Shown piece by piece: positions 11,539 to 25,092 of a stretch of 64,000 nt of DNA. The stretch covers positions 94,986 through 158,985 of the forward strand of contig QANZ01033036.1 in assembly GCA_003254925.1 (NCBI GenBank). Reading direction: 5' to 3'. The translations under genes were made by a program, and so were the position numbers. The stretch comes from Chamaecrista fasciculata. Its lineage: Eukaryota; Streptophyta; Magnoliopsida; Fabales; Fabaceae. The notes below the pieces were generated by a model. The model worked only from the letters and a program-made list of their open reading frames with translations, did no database searches and had not been told where the DNA came from. The stretch's first letter is position 1. Each line of letters begins with the position of its first letter.

Positions 11539-13750
11539 TGAATTACCAGATTGAACTTAATAATTAATTAAGTTAGCCTGATGAGACTCTGATACAGCTA
11601 GTGATTTAACACTATTTAATCTATGGAAGTATGGATATGGATGACCAAGACTATTCCTTGTTAAATATTTACGCGAGATCAACACTGTCCAATCCATCAA
11701 CGGTGAGAAATCAGCCACGTTCTTCTCAATGGAGCTTAGATTTTGGAAACGACACCGTTTCTTTTCTACTTTTCCTTTAATCAACTATGGACTATGGTCA
11801 AGAGAAAATTTGTTGCTTGTACACCAAGTTAACTAGGCTGAATTTTAAGTCTTGATGAGAGTGACCATGCGAGGTCACACGAAACTCCAGATCAATACTA
11901 CCAACTTTAATTGAACAAAACATCTATGTATTAATTATACATGAGTCAGTTAATAAATAACAATTTCATCCAGGATCAGAATATAAAATTTGATGTTTAA
12001 CGAATTTGAATGTTCGGTTAAATTAAAAAAAGGTCCAGCTGTTTTTACGGTAAGGATTAAAAGTACAGTCATTGATATCCATAAAAGATTCCTATGATTT
12101 GCATTGATCATACTACTGGGTGTTAACTCCCAATCAAAAGTCATCTGAGAGTCCTTTAATTTGTCTCTAATATCATATGAATATATAAACCATATGGTAC
12201 TACTATTATATTAATTTATTATATAATTTAAAAGAATAACTACTATTTTTTTTTTGATACTACGAAAGAATAACTACTAAAATGAAATAATATAGTAGAA
12301 TATTTGAATATTAGGCATGTAATAATTGTCAACCGCCTGCAATTTGGACACACGGTTAAATACTTAAATTTGAACAATATTTTGGACTACGTATATATGT
12401 ACGATGTGTATCTCTTGAAATATCTATGGAAAAACTATATATATATATTGTTATTTTTTAATCCTATGAGTTTATAGAAATGACACACATAAAACGCTAA
12501 GGGTTTTCCTTTTTTTTTTTTAAAAAAAAAAAGATACTTAGATTTTTTTTTGCAGGATTATATATCAATTTACATTCTAACTAACTCTTGATTATAGTAT
12601 GTTTATCTAGAAATTACAGTGACGTTTGTATGGAAATAATCTGATTCTGGAGGAAAGATTTCGAACAAACTAGCTACACTAATAAAATTGAAATATGTTT
12701 GTGAGCATATCGCTTCACGGGAAGGCGATTTCTTTCGAGACAATAAATTGCAATACCAGTTCATGGTTGTAGTATGTAGTCACAAAATTCGGTTGTGTAC
12801 AATGGTGTTCATCACTTCATCATTAAATTGTTTAAAATTCATAATATTTACAGTTACTGTATATACAATATTAATGAATTAATACTAAGAAACTGTGTAG
12901 AGTACGTTTATCTTTCTTGGTGAAAGCAAATTATCAATGATTTTTTTGGACCAAATGATCAATGAATTGATTAGTAATGAACATTATTTAGGGTAATAAA
13001 TTAGAGTTAATCTGAACTTTAATAAATATTCATATGAAGGCATGCATCATGCCAGCCGTACGTCTCCGGTAATATCACTGCTGGGAGAAAATGTCTAGGA
13101 GTCCAAGAAAAAATAAATACTGTGTCTAGGTGAAGTTTGAATGGTCTTAAATCACTAATGGAATAAAAAAATTCTGTCCAAAAAAAAAATAATGGAATAA
13201 AAAATTAAAGTTCAATAAAATCTAGCCATATAAAGTGAGTATGACCTTAATATTAGGCCATCGAATATCAATAACACATTGATTTAAGTGATAAATAATT
13301 TGATACTAATTTTGAAATTTTATGAATAAAGTTATTTATTTTTATTAAAAAACTCTTTTATAGTTAAGTGTGTCACACTAGTTCGAATTTATATTAGTAA
13401 AGTCAAAACTTTAAATATTGGATGAACAAGAAAACTAAATAAATAAACAATTACAATTAAAAAACCAATTAACAATGACATGAAAAAAATTAATCAGCGA
13501 AGATTCCAATGGCGGCTCTTCCAATTCTCATTGGTTTCATCCACGAAGACCAGGATTGTCTTTCATGTATACATCGTCTGTTTCTACAAAGTATATTACA
13601 TATTGAACATGAATTCCCACACTCATAAATTCTGTTTAATTTCTTCCACGAATGTGGCGTACCATGCTCACAGTACAGTACCATACCTACTGATGAATGC
13701 ATTATAACTAACATAGTAACATTTTCTTCTTCTTTTTCAAGAGAAAAATC
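11539..13750. other. Spacer between divergent Yippee-like and OPT genes
   Basis: The two flanking genes are transcribed away from this 2.2-kb region, so it holds both promoters. The only distinctive motif is a near-palindromic GAAACGACACCGTTTC at 11746-11761, about 210 bases upstream of the Yippee-like ATG. The rest is A+T-rich with no supported exon. Confidence 0.5.
11746..11761. promoter_or_regulatory. Near-palindromic AAACGACACCGTTT promoter motif
   Basis: GAAACGACACCGTTTC lies 208 bases upstream of the second Yippee-like start codon. The core AAACGACACCGT recurs at 23295-23306 near the U-box ligase promoter, and AAACGGTGTC at 24566-24575. Position near gene 5' ends suggests a cis element; the binding factor is unknown to me. 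Confidence 0.4.
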
Positions 13751-16700
13751 ATGGCTGACAAGAGTACTTTAGAAATTGAGGGCATAACAAATAATAGCGT
13801 GAATAATGAGGCCTCTGAAATACACAAAGAATTAGAAGAAACAGATTATTACTTGGAATGCCCAATCAAGCAAGTAGAGCTCACTGTACCAAAAACAGAC
13901 GATCCCAACTTGCCTGCGGTGACATTCAGAATGTGGGTGCTGGGTGTCGTTTCGTGCGTGATACTGTCGTTCGTGAACCAGTTCTTCTGGTACAGAAAAC
14001 AGCCTCTAAACGTCACATCGATTTCTGCGCAGATTGCCGTTGTGCCTATAGGACACTTTATGGCTAGAACGTTACCAAAACGTGTATTTTTCGAAAGTAC
14101 GAGATTTGAATTCTCGTTGAACCCAGGGCCGTTTAATGTTAAGGAACATGTTCTTATAACTATATTTGCAAATTCGGGTGCTGCAACTGTATATGCTTCT
14201 CATGTTTTGACTGCCGTTAAGGTGCTTTATAAAAGAAGCCTCACTTTCCTTCCTGCTTTCCTTCTCATGCTCACTACTCAGGTATTCTGTGCCCAAATTT
14301 ACATTTTAATCCTTTAATTCAATTCATCTCAAAATTATGATTTAGTCTTTAAAATTTGTGTATAAATAAAAATTGTTATGCGTAGGATTCAAGGTAAGCA
14401 AAGAAATGTAAAAACATAAATTTTTTTTTTTTAAGTTTTAGTTTTGTATTAATATTTATTTACTGTTAATTTTGACTTTAAAATTTTACATTTTAATTAA
14501 TTTTCTTAAAATTTACATTTTAACTTTAAAATTTATTCAACATTAATTTGATCGTGTATTTTCAAATTGAATTAGAATTAAATTTTTTTTATCAATTTTA
14601 TATTACATATTATGAATCTTATAAAAATTATCGTTATTATTTAAATGAAAAAGAATAAATGATAAAATCAATTAAAATATAAAACTTTGGAGACAAGATT
14701 GACAATAAACAAATATTAAGGACAAAATTAAAAATTAATATAAAATTGAGAAAAGAAATATTTTGCTGCAAATAAATATCCAGACACTGTAACATAGAAA
14801 AAAAAAACAATTTTATTTCTCTATATATATAATTTCATCACCTCTCAAGATAAATGTACATAATGCTTTGGAGAACACAAACTCACCAGACACTGTAAAA
14901 TTCATTTTTTTATTTTTAAAAAATAATGTTAACATATTTTAATGAATGCAATACTTGCTAAAAAATATGAAAATTCATTTCCAAGACATATATGATTTGA
15001 TGCCAAAAACGAATGATTGGCGTTTTGTTATGCAATTGTAGATGCTGGGGTTTGGTTGGGCAGGACTGTTTCGGAAGTTTTTGGTTGAGCCAGGGGAAAT
15101 GTGGTGGCCTTCTAATCTTATTCAGGTCTCACTATTCGGGTAAATTTCATTTCTATTTTTTTTTCATTCCTTTAATGAATATATAAGTTTCGATAGGATA
15201 AAAACTCAGAGTATAAAGAACTAATCTATCCATTATATATATTAAAGCTAGTAATAATATATATGCCTAATGCAAAAATCTTGTTGATAAATCTCTGATT
15301 AAGTTTTACTATTTTGGCTTAGAATGATTAAAACCTTATTTTGATCTCTCACATTTTAATATTTTTTAAGTTAACTCTTCAATTTTTTTTTTCTCAATTC
15401 AATCCCTTCAAATTTGTTTGTTACCAATATTTTTACCTGTTTGTTATCAATACTAATTTCTCTATCTAATATTAAATTAAATTAATGAGATATTTTTAAT
15501 TAAAGACAAAATATCATTATAATATTTTATATTTGGATCATTAATATATTTTATTTCGCATCAAAAAATAAATTTTTAGAAAATTTATGTGAAATTCAAA
15601 AAATATAAAACAATACTTCTAATGACTATTTTTAATAATAAGTTATATTTATGTGACAATTGATATATCTTATTATCAATTAAGGTGTTACATCTTCAAT
15701 CATTTTTAAATGATAAATTATAAGATGAATAACAAATTATAAGAGATTAAATTAAGAAGAAAAATTTAAAAGAGACTAAATTGAAAAAAATTGAATACAT
15801 GAGAGACCAAAATGGGATTTTAGCCTTGAACTTCAATACAAAATACAAAATGCAGGGCTTTACACGAAGAGGAAAAAAGAAGGAAGGGAAGCACAAGTCG
15901 CATACAATTTTTCGTCCTCGTCTTGATCACTTGCTTCGCTTACTACGTCTTCCCAGGCTATCTCTTCACAATTTTGACCTCTTTCTCATGGCTCTGTTGG
16001 TTCGCACCCAAATCCATCTTCGTTCACCAATTAGGTTCTGGAATCGACGGTCTCGGAATCGGCGCTTTCGGCTTCGATTGGTCCACAATCTCTGCTTATC
16101 TTGGTACTCCACTCGCTAGCCCATGGTTCGCTACGGCTAACATTGCCGTCGGATTCTTTTTCGTTATGTACGTCATGATGCCTATCGCTTACTGGCGAAA
16201 TGTCTACCATGCCAAGAATTTCCCCTTATTTTCGAGTCTCCTTTTCATGGGAAATGGTTCGGTCTATGTTATTAACAGCATTGTGGATCCTAACTTCCAT
16301 CTTGACCGTCAAGCTTATGCAACGAATGGGCCTATACATCTCAGCACCTTCTTCGCTATGAGTTATGGTCTTGGATTTGCTACACTTTCTGCTACCCTAA
16401 TGCATGTTCTGCTATTTAATGGAAGGTACCCGCCATTTTAGGTGTTAGTTTTGATTCTGTTCTTATGAGACTGTGAATCGAATAAAATAAACACTGTAAT
16501 TATATTAATGCAGTAGGGTTTTATTTACCTTCCAAATTTCTATTTTACTGTAATTAGAATGATGAAATTAGAGCAATATCATACTTTTGGTGTTGAAGTA
16601 ATACTAGTAAATGATGATCACACAATTTTTGAACGACGAAAATAAATTTGCTGTACTTTCACTTACACTTGCATCATGCAGTGAAATACTGAAGCAGAGC

Positions 16701-17925
16701 AGAAGGGCCTTGGGAGGCAGTAAAAAGATGGATATACACACAAAACTTATGAAGGAATATCGATCAGTGCCGATGTGGTGGTTTCTTGTGATCCTAGTGT
16801 TAAACATAGGTCTTATTCTTTTTGCTTGTGAGTACTACAGCAAGTCGCTTCAGCTGCCTTGGTGGGGTGTCCTTCTAGCTTGTGCAATATCCATATTCTT
16901 CACTCTTCCCATTGGAATAATTATGGCCACTACGAATCAGGTACCTTAACATATTTGATATTTCCATTTGGTTTGTTGGTATTTACTGAAATCTTAAAAG
17001 GTGTTTCTCTCTTTCTCTCTCTGTCTCTGTTCTTAACAGATGCCAGGTTTAAACATTATAACAGAATACATCATTGGTTACATGTATCCAGAGCGCCCTG
17101 TTGCTAATATGTGCTTTAAAGTGTACGGGTACATTAGCATGATTCAAGCACTAACCTTTTTGCAAGACTTCAAACTTGGTCACTATATGAAGATTCCGCC
17201 AAGATCAATGTTCATGGCACAGGTCAACTATATCTTCCCTGTCTAGTGTCTTTTAGCTTCACAAGCATTTAATTGTAAAATTTATAATCAAAGAAACAAA
17301 AATTTGGAAGCATTTGCAGGTAGTAGGAACCGTCCTATCAGTAATCGTGTACACTACAACTGCATGGGTGCTGATGGAAACAATCCCTGACCTTTGTGTA
17401 GCCTCCGATGATAACCCTTGGTCATGTCCAACAGATCATGTGTTCTTTGATGCATCTGTTATTTGGGGTCTTGTTGGTCCACGCAGAATCTTTGGAGACT
17501 TAGGGGAATATGGTAACGTCAATTGGTTTTTCCTAGGAGGAGCCATTGCTCCTTTTCTGGTTTGGCTTGCTAGCAAGTTATTTCCAAGTCAAACATGGAT
17601 TCGCCTGATTCACATACCGGTCTTGTTGGGTGCTACTGCATCGATGCCCCCTGCTACTGCAGTCAACTTCACTAGTTGGATACTTCTAGGATTTCTCTCT
17701 GGGTTTGTTGCATACAGATACAAACCAGAATGGTGGAGGCGATATAATTATATATTATCTGGTGGTCTTGATGCTGGAACTGCCTTCATGACAGTCTTGC
17801 TTTTTATTGCTTTGGGATCTCAGAACATTGGGCTTGATTGGTGGGGAAACAGAAATGAAGTGTGTTCCTTGGCTACTTGCCCTACTGCCAAAGGCATTGT
17901 TGTTGAAGGTTGCCCTGTTCACTGA
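13751..17925 (+). CDS. Oligopeptide transporter (OPT family)
   Basis: Six plus-strand exons (13751-14281, 15042-15139, 15856-16425, 16682-16940, 17040-17222, 17320-17925) join without a frame break to 748 aa, typical for plant OPTs. These plasma-membrane proton-coupled carriers move tetra/pentapeptides, glutathione-type peptides or metal chelates. The protein has an acidic cytosolic N-terminus (residues 1-58) and many hydrophobic segments. It carries both family signatures: NPG at residues 124-126 ([13 protein letters not shown]) and KIPPR at 537-541 ([12 protein letters not shown]). It ends in the Cys-rich [20 protein letters not shown] seen in many OPTs. At the exon 2/3 and 3/4 junctions the joined codons give SLFG-ALHE and FNGS-EILK, where relatives I recall have Arg. 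Intron 2 is 716 bases and carries a MITE whose end lies about 30 bases before the acceptor. Which OPT subgroup and substrate cannot be decided by eye. Confidence 0.95.
15310..15830. mobile_element. Foldback/MITE-like insertion in OPT intron 2
   Basis: The left part (ATTTTGATCTCTCACATTTTAA from about 15333) is mirrored at the right (CATGAGAGACCAAAATGGGAT near 15798-15818). Inner CTCAATTCAATCCC / AGATTAAATTAAGAAG stretches also pair. It has no coding capacity. The right end lies about 25-35 bases upstream of the exon 3 acceptor at 15854-15855, so the branch-point region may derive from the element. Confidence 0.55.
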
Positions 17926-18438
17926 TCACTACAAGATTCTGCATGTTATTTACAGATGCCTTGATTTATGTGTATTTGTCACCATTTGGATTTGATAATT
18001 GATAATGTATCAAAAGCTTGCCCATGCATACCATGCTTCTAAACCAGTATTTGGGGTTCTCTCTTTGTACGTACTTTTGTTTCTATGAAATGTTGTTACT
18101 GATGAAAAGCATCAGAATATTACAATAGAAGCAATATTCTTAGAATAATTATGGATGATTTGTTGTTAGGAAAGAAGCCATACAGATATGTGTACTCTTC
18201 AATCTGATGCATCTACTTTTTTTGGACACTTGAAAGGACGAGGTTACCTAGAGTAGCTTGAAATTTCACTGGTATGTAAAGTAGAGGAAAGGAAATAGCA
18301 ACCCTTAAATAGGGAGGAAATTTCAATGCCATTTCATATTCCTAGTATTCTACATGTAGCCTTAAAATACGAAAGCTACCAATTACTAAGAGAGGAGGTA
18401 TAAAAATTCGTGAGCAATAAGAATTTAAATGACTTTTC
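17926..18438. other. Gap between convergent OPT and U-box genes
   Basis: About 510 bases separate the two stop codons. The segment should contain both 3' UTRs. AATAAT and AATAAG-like words occur, but no single polyadenylation signal is clear. Confidence 0.5.
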
Positions 18439-21400
18439 TTAAAAATAAGACGATTGTTTATCAAGTACACCCAATTGAGCAAGGACTTTGGCAGCAAGAC
18501 TTCTCAAATGGCTATCTCTCCTCTGAGTTATGTCTACCAAGGGCATTGTGGCTAAAGATTTATACTTATTCTTTATTTCATCAAGCTGAAAGACTTTTTC
18601 CAAAGCTATAAGAGTTTTTTCCTGCAACCTTGTAGCCTGAAGACTCAATAATTTAATCATTGGTGTAATAGCATTTGCATCTGCAAGTACCTTACTTCCT
18701 CTCGATGGTGATTCACCTTGAAGCAATGTCAAAAGTGCATCTAAGGAAGCCTCACATGTTGCAATATCTTTCTCTGCAAGCATCCTCACAAGGGGCTCCA
18801 AAGCATTAGCCTCTAAAATACAGAATGAAGACTCCATTGTACAGAGCCCTAGGTGCACTGGACAACCAATATCATGAGGTACCAAGCAGAATGTGAATAT
18901 ACCTGGCCTCTTTATTAGCTTGCTCAAGAGGTGTGAGCTTTCTGAAAACTGCTTGATCGATATGGCTGCATTTTGTTTGGACAAGGGTGTTCCAGAAACC
19001 AGCAATTGCACCAGGACTGGGATGATGCCTTCTTGAGCTACTAACTTTTGCCACTCTATATTTGTTGAGACAGTAAAACGGCAAAGAGCTTGGACCGAGT
19101 TCTCTATGACTTGCCGTCTGTGTGAGGAATGTTTATGGCGATCTGAAAGACAATCTGAAATAATTCTAATGACCCCAGAATCTAAAAGCCACTGTGTAAC
19201 ATGTGGCTCGAGAGAAAGTCTTGAGATGACACCCATAGCAGCAATCATCTCTTCTGCGTCATCGGAAGTCTTGATGATGGTAAGCAACACCCTGATACAT
19301 CTTTCAGTTACATGTGATGAGAAGACTCTGTAGTCACCGTCTTCTGTCAATATATAGAACAGCTTCATGGAATTTGTCCGTACAGTTTCGTTATTGTGCT
19401 CTAACAAAGGAACCAGTACTTGGACAGCTGAGAGCTTCATTGACAACAACCATAAAACTTATTTTAGGACTTTATGACATAATCTCACTTTTGTAATAAT
19501 AATAAACACAACTACAATAATTATTGTTTGAAGTACATATTTTAACATAGTCAAAACTCAATCAAAAAGGATTTGAGATTGTTTCATAACTTTGCACAAT
19601 AGTCAGTAAACATTTTCCTATTCTGTATATATTGGTAAATATTAGTAAATCTTTAGAGAAGTTTGGAGCATGAACTTAACTTTTCTTGGATTTCCTATTC
19701 TGGATATATTAGGTTCATAATTCACCATTACCAATATAAAAATGAATTTACTAATGGATCTAAAATTTTCTTACTACTTTGCTTTCTTTTTCTCTGTCTC
19801 CCACCTCATATGACCTATTTCTCTGCCTACTCTCCTTTTTTTTTCCTGATCTTATAGCTTTTTTGGTCCTAAATATCATGCTCATGTTGTATATACACGA
19901 CAGCAAGTGATAAAAGCAGAGCACATTCTATGGGATTAGTGTTATCAGATATTTTCACCACAATTGCATCTCACCAAATCATGACTTCAGGAAAAAGTTC
20001 AGACCTGTCTCAACCTTTCTCTAATGGTGAGACCAGAGGGAGATTTGCAAATTGCCTGGAAAGTTTCAAGAATCTTGATTTGTATGTCAGGTCCTGTTAA
20101 GGAAATAAGAGAGAAAAATTTAAATACGTCTTCCTCGGAATCTAACAATGAAACCTGATCTTCATCAACTTCTTGGTGAGTCGTTGATATGGCAAGATGC
20201 ATTATTGTTGCAGCTGCCTGTTCACGCAGAGCAGATGATTGTAAACTGTGACGATATAATAGTTCAAATAGTGGTTGAGCAACACCCTCCCTAATCATCT
20301 GTTGGCCATTCTCGGGCAAGTTTGAAAGCTGCAGAAGAGCTTTCACGGCTACTTTCTTGATTTCCATGTCAGTATTTGAAAGCAACTGAAGAAGTGGCTG
20401 CAGTGCACCATCTTTGACTATTGATAATTTATTCTGGTCAGTCAATGCAATTTCTGACAAAGTTTTGGCCATGATTATCTTCACATTTTCTGATCCTGCA
20501 TCAAGGAAATAAGTATTGACAATTGGTGAATATGTGGTTGCATGCCAAATCATAATTAAAAATACCTTCACTTTCACCCTAATATCGAAACTCTGGTAAT
20601 TAAAGGGATCATTTCCATATCCTCCTCTTCTTTTGAGAAAAGGACTTGGAGAATATCCATGGAACATCTTTTTTACTCAATAATATTTACTATGCTTTAT
20701 AAATGAGTGTATTTTTATATGTTTATGTGATAAACTTATACAAGATACACTTCCATGAAGAAACCATAAGCTCAAAGATCAAATCATTTCATTATTCAGT
20801 CTAGAATTCATGGAATACCTGAAAAAAGGTTCTGCAGCAAAGGCTTGAGGTAATTTGCCTTTGCCATCTCTGTAACATTCTGATCAAGGAAAGAGAGGTT
20901 CTCCAGCAGCTGAAGTGCATTATTGGCTCCCTCAATGTCATCACTGTTTAACATTGTCACAAGGAGGAGTATGCTTCCTTGAACATTTCCAATGAGATCA
21001 CGCACCACATTACTCTTGGATAATTCTAACAGCAACTCCACTGCTAACTTGCTTTCCCCAATTTGACGTGCAAGTGAGTGAACAATTGATTCAAGTGCAT
21101 TATCAACTTTAGCAATATCTTCCTGCAGAAAGAAGTAATTACTAATCTATGAAGCCCTACAAAAAAAAAAAGAAGAAGGGTTTTTCTAATTTATGATAAA
21201 AGGACTTATAAGGTACCTTGTTCTCTTCATTGTCCTTTGCAAGCAAAGATAAGATGAACAGAACACGCTTCCTTATTTCACGATTTTTAGAACCAAGAAG
21301 CTCAATAAGAACTGTTATGTAATTCTCCATTTTTACCCATTCTCGGTGCAACTGTCTTTCCACGCAGAGTTGCTGCAAATTGTCCAAAGATTCAAGCACT

Positions 21401-22449
21401 TCCTCTTCATCATTTGTCTGGAGTTTGGATTTAAGAGTAGAAATGGTAATAATGATGTTCCTTTCTTTCCATTCTTGAATTGACTGTCTGAGAGTCTTAT
21501 TAGGCCTTAATATTGAAGTATTCAGAGGCAACATGGTCAAGGGACAGTTTTTGTTTCCTTCTGCAAACCATTTCTCTATTGCACTTCTCTCAAATGTCTT
21601 GCCAGTAGAGGTTTCCACAGGGTCTTCCATAATGTCGAATGAGATGGGGCAGTAAAACGATTGAAGAGGCTCGAATACCCGATTTCCCAGAGAATCTCGC
21701 TTCTCAAAATACTTCTTCTCCTTCTCTTGTGTTGAAGTAATGGAATCAGATTTTTCGAGCAATCCAATGATCTGCTCCATGTGTAGAGCTTCTAGTGTAT
21801 GTCTTCTCGACTTTGCATTTTGGATTTCAATTTTCAGCTCTTTAAACTCTCTCTTCATAACATCATGATCATTAGAGATCCCAATGGCATCAGCAATACA
21901 AGCTAGCAATTGATTTGCGTAAGACCCATCGGTATTTCCCTCTTGTATGGCCGACTCAATCTTTTCTAGAAGTCCCTCTTCAGCTGCTGTTGTTTCATAC
22001 TCAACATCTAGCATGTTCTGGCATAGCTCACTTATCTGTTTGCTTAGACCAGAAGAAACATCCAAGGAAGCGAGAGGAATGAGGCTCACCGCTTGACTGA
22101 TATTTTTTGTACAGCAATCCAAGTTCTTAGCAATCTTTCTGCAATTGATCAAAAGATAAATCTTACTTTTACATTTGCACTCAAAAACCAGCTGCTTAGC
22201 AACTTTAACTTGTTGGTTGAGAACATCCATGGCATTTTTCAACCTCTCTTCATGGTGTATCTCTTCTTTTAATACCCCTTTAAGAATAAAAGAGATTTTC
22301 TCCAAGTAAGTTGAGAATTTTCTAAAATTATCCTTCTGAATCAGAACCTCATTGGCTGCTTTAATGGTGTCACATATACCAAGAACAGCAAGAAAAAGTA
22401 ACTCAGACGCTGGAATGAGTGAGGCGTGAACAATCAATTCCTCAGCCAT
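18439..22449 (-). CDS. U-box/ARM-repeat E3 ubiquitin ligase (PUB42/43/44-type)
   Basis: Four minus-strand exons (21217-22449, 20819-21122, 20005-20495, 18439-19434) join in frame to about 1007 aa. Residues 1-240 form the helical U-box N-terminal region (ELLFLAVLGICDTIKAANEV, coiled segments). The U-box spans about 262-335 (FYCPISFDIMEDPVETSTGKTF, W294, CPLT 302-305), the surface that recruits E2 enzymes. The remainder is a long run of armadillo repeats that should bind substrates. The C-terminal part has the GCPVHLGLCTMESSFCILEA block typical of the PUB43/PUB44 (SAUL1) group, whose known members restrain senescence or immunity at the plasma membrane. The last acceptor (ATGAAG|CTCTCA at 19434) keeps phase but is not a textbook site. 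A leader intron is likely: a good donor, TCAG|GTTAGT, lies at 22915-22917. Family is certain; the orthologue among PUB42-44 is not. Confidence 0.92.
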
Positions 22450-23040
22450 CTAGTTACAGATTCAATGTAGGGAAGAATCAACCTCAGCTTTTTTGAAAAC
22501 TCATTTTTCCCATCAACAATGAAAAACCAGCTAGAAACATATACAGCCAAAACACATCAGATCATCAAACAATAGCCAATTTTAACAATTCAAGCAACCT
22601 ATATATTCTCGAATCTCAGACCTGCTTAAATCATAATTATGGGTAAACAAACAGCCCCAAAAAAGAAGGAAATAATGTAAATGACAGCCAACAAAAAAAT
22701 CAGTGCTCAGTTTCAATCAGATTAGCATAGGTAAAAAAGGGTTATTATATCAATGGTCTACTTGATTGCTAGAAAGAATGTAAGGGAAGAAACACACAAA
22801 AACATTCACCCTCAATAAAACAAACACAGTGTCAGATTCAATAATTTCTCCGTACAATACAAGCTAATACAGCTCATTTTCTCACAAACCAAGCACAGAG
22901 AAACAAAGAAACTAACCTGACATTCGGATTCCAAGAAAGAGCAGAAGAAAATTTGCCTGAAAATTAATTAGGAGGAGCAGACAAAGAAAAGAAAAATCAA
23001 ATAATGCGATGTGATCAGAAAGTGAAAGGGTTTATAAGTG
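22450..23040 (-). other. 5' leader region of the U-box ligase gene
   Basis: Minus-strand sequence contains a strong splice donor (GTCAG|GTTAGT) at 22917 with no ATG-initiated long frame around it, so a leader exon (roughly 22917-23030) and a leader intron of about 0.45 kb are inferred. The acceptor was not fixed. Confidence 0.45.
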
Positions 23041-23092
23041 GTGGAGACGTATTAAAACTTTTTTTAAAATTTTTTTTCTCTCTTTTTGTATG

Positions 23093-23172
23093 TTGACTGA
23101 ATGACTCGTGTGTTGTTTACCTTCTTCTTCACTCGGTTTAGTTGACTGGTGCTGTAATCATGAATAAGTCAA
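23093..23172. promoter_or_regulatory. Cluster of W-box cores upstream of the U-box gene
   Basis: TTGAC occurs at 23093-23097 and 23142-23146, and its complement GTCAA at 23168-23172, all within about 130 bases upstream of the inferred leader. TTGAC is the core bound by WRKY factors, which would fit the immune and senescence roles known for PUB43/44-type ligases. Three cores in 80 bases of A+T-rich DNA could still be chance. Confidence 0.4.
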
Positions 23173-24989
23173 TTGTCCCGGTCACTCACACTACGTTTTC
23201 CACAGGCTATACCGGTAGCCGGTACCCTGAAACGGTGCGAATCAGAACGAACAAGCAATTAGAACCAGATTTTGCCGCGTCCGAAACGTGCATCAAACGA
23301 CACCGTACAGGGCTGAGCGTTAGACCGTTAGGTTAGGTGAAACTAGCGCTAATACTATCTTTACAATTTAAAAGTGTGGTTTGATGTCAACTTTCATTTC
23401 AAAAAATATCCTTTATAAAGATATTTTATGACTTATGAGAGATGGTGACCAATGATGAACAATTATCTTCTTTTTTTTGTGAACATATCCTTGATAAAAC
23501 AGACATTATACGTCTAATGATGAATAATGGTGTCTGATGTTAATTACAATCTTTCAAAATCTTACAATTAGAAAAATTATATGCCAAGCGATATGTCTAA
23601 TAATGAACAATCACATCATTTAATAAGTTATGAATCAACTACAAATAAATTAAACAAACAAGCCATCACTTCAATCCTAAAAAACCCTCGTTCTTTAGTT
23701 ACATACATGATTAATTGCATCCTTCAAACAGTAATTTCTAGAGAAGATTATGAAATTGTTCTGTCTATTTGCACCATCAACTTCGAGTGTTCGAATATGA
23801 GATTTAGGGCACCGAGGAGGAGAATCAAAGTGTGAGTTATTGAAGTTTTTCTTAACTTTCTTAATGTTTCTTGCAAAGTGAACTCTTGATTATGGAGCAT
23901 GAATTTAAATCTATAATTGTGAGAATTATAATAGGATGATGGAATCCTTTACTTCTCTTGAATTGGTTTCTTCTCTCGCCATTTTGTTGTCATATATAGC
24001 CCATTGTTCAATTGCTTACATTTTATTTTCCAAATGGCCAATCTATTTTGCTTTGTCATTTTTAAAACAAATGCTATGTTAGGGATCTTGGATGCATTAC
24101 CGATGTTATTACTCATTAGTACTTGCTTTGATTTTTAGGTTCATATGATATTCATATATTCAGTGTTTGTGTCTGGAAAATTTAAATGTTTTAACTAATA
24201 ATGTCTTTGTTTGTCTGATTGGTCTTTGTCTCCTTGGAAGTAATATAAATCGACAAGTTTTCTGCATAAACTTTCAAACAATAGAAAGAATAAGTTGCAA
24301 CGTAAACTGGAAAGCCATTGGCCATATCTCCTGTACGATTTTTCTTTGGAGTTTTCTTCATTTGTCAATATTCATATTTCAGAGTTATCATGTTTAAATG
24401 CATTATCGGGAGTTTTCTTCATGCTCATGAAGATTCATTCATATCTACGTTGAACAACGGCATCGATAAAAGAAAAAAAGAAACAGTGTCGATAAAAGAT
24501 TTCTTATGGCCAGTATAGGAAATTTATGGTAGAGGATCCGGCGCTGCTGTGGTTGAAATGACATGAAACGGTGTCAATAAATAGCAGTTTTGAATGAAGG
24601 GGCTTGCTGGCGGTTGATTTTTGGTTTTTACTTTTTACTTTTTAGGCAAAACATTGTAACAAACAAATAAATAAATTTTATTTTTTTTAGGTAATGTGAT
24701 GGGTTTCTTCACCTATCCGTGTAATGGTTTATGCGAAGACTAATCCCATTCCGACTAGAGAGACAAATAAATTAGGAAAAAGGAAAAAAGAAACGGATAC
24801 GGTCGGCACATTTATTGGTTTGATTATAACCTATAAAGCATCATCAACTATTCCTATCCCACTCTTGCACTGTTGAGTGATGCCTTTTTTATTTATTTTT
24901 AGTTATTAATATTATCTATACAATTTATATGAAATAAATGAAAGTTCATTTATAATATATAATTAATTTAATATATTCATATATTAAAT

Positions 24990-25022
<33 letters not shown>

Positions 25023-25092
25023 GTTTGATTTGGTCAACACAACATGACTATTATTAGTTTTTTTGTTTGGTACAGGACTATTATTAATTTTT
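23173..25092. other. Gene-free DNA
   Basis: No supported exon. AAACGACACCGT lies at 23295-23306 and AAACGGTGTC at 24566-24575. A stretch at about 24690-24740 (CCTATCCGTGTAATGG) resembles 43870-43890. TA-rich simple sequence occupies about 24945-25022. Confidence 0.45.

Noticed and set aside
23142-23835. Two plus-strand frames of 64 and 84 codons upstream of the U-box gene
   Set aside because: No conserved motif, no splice context and promoter-like location.
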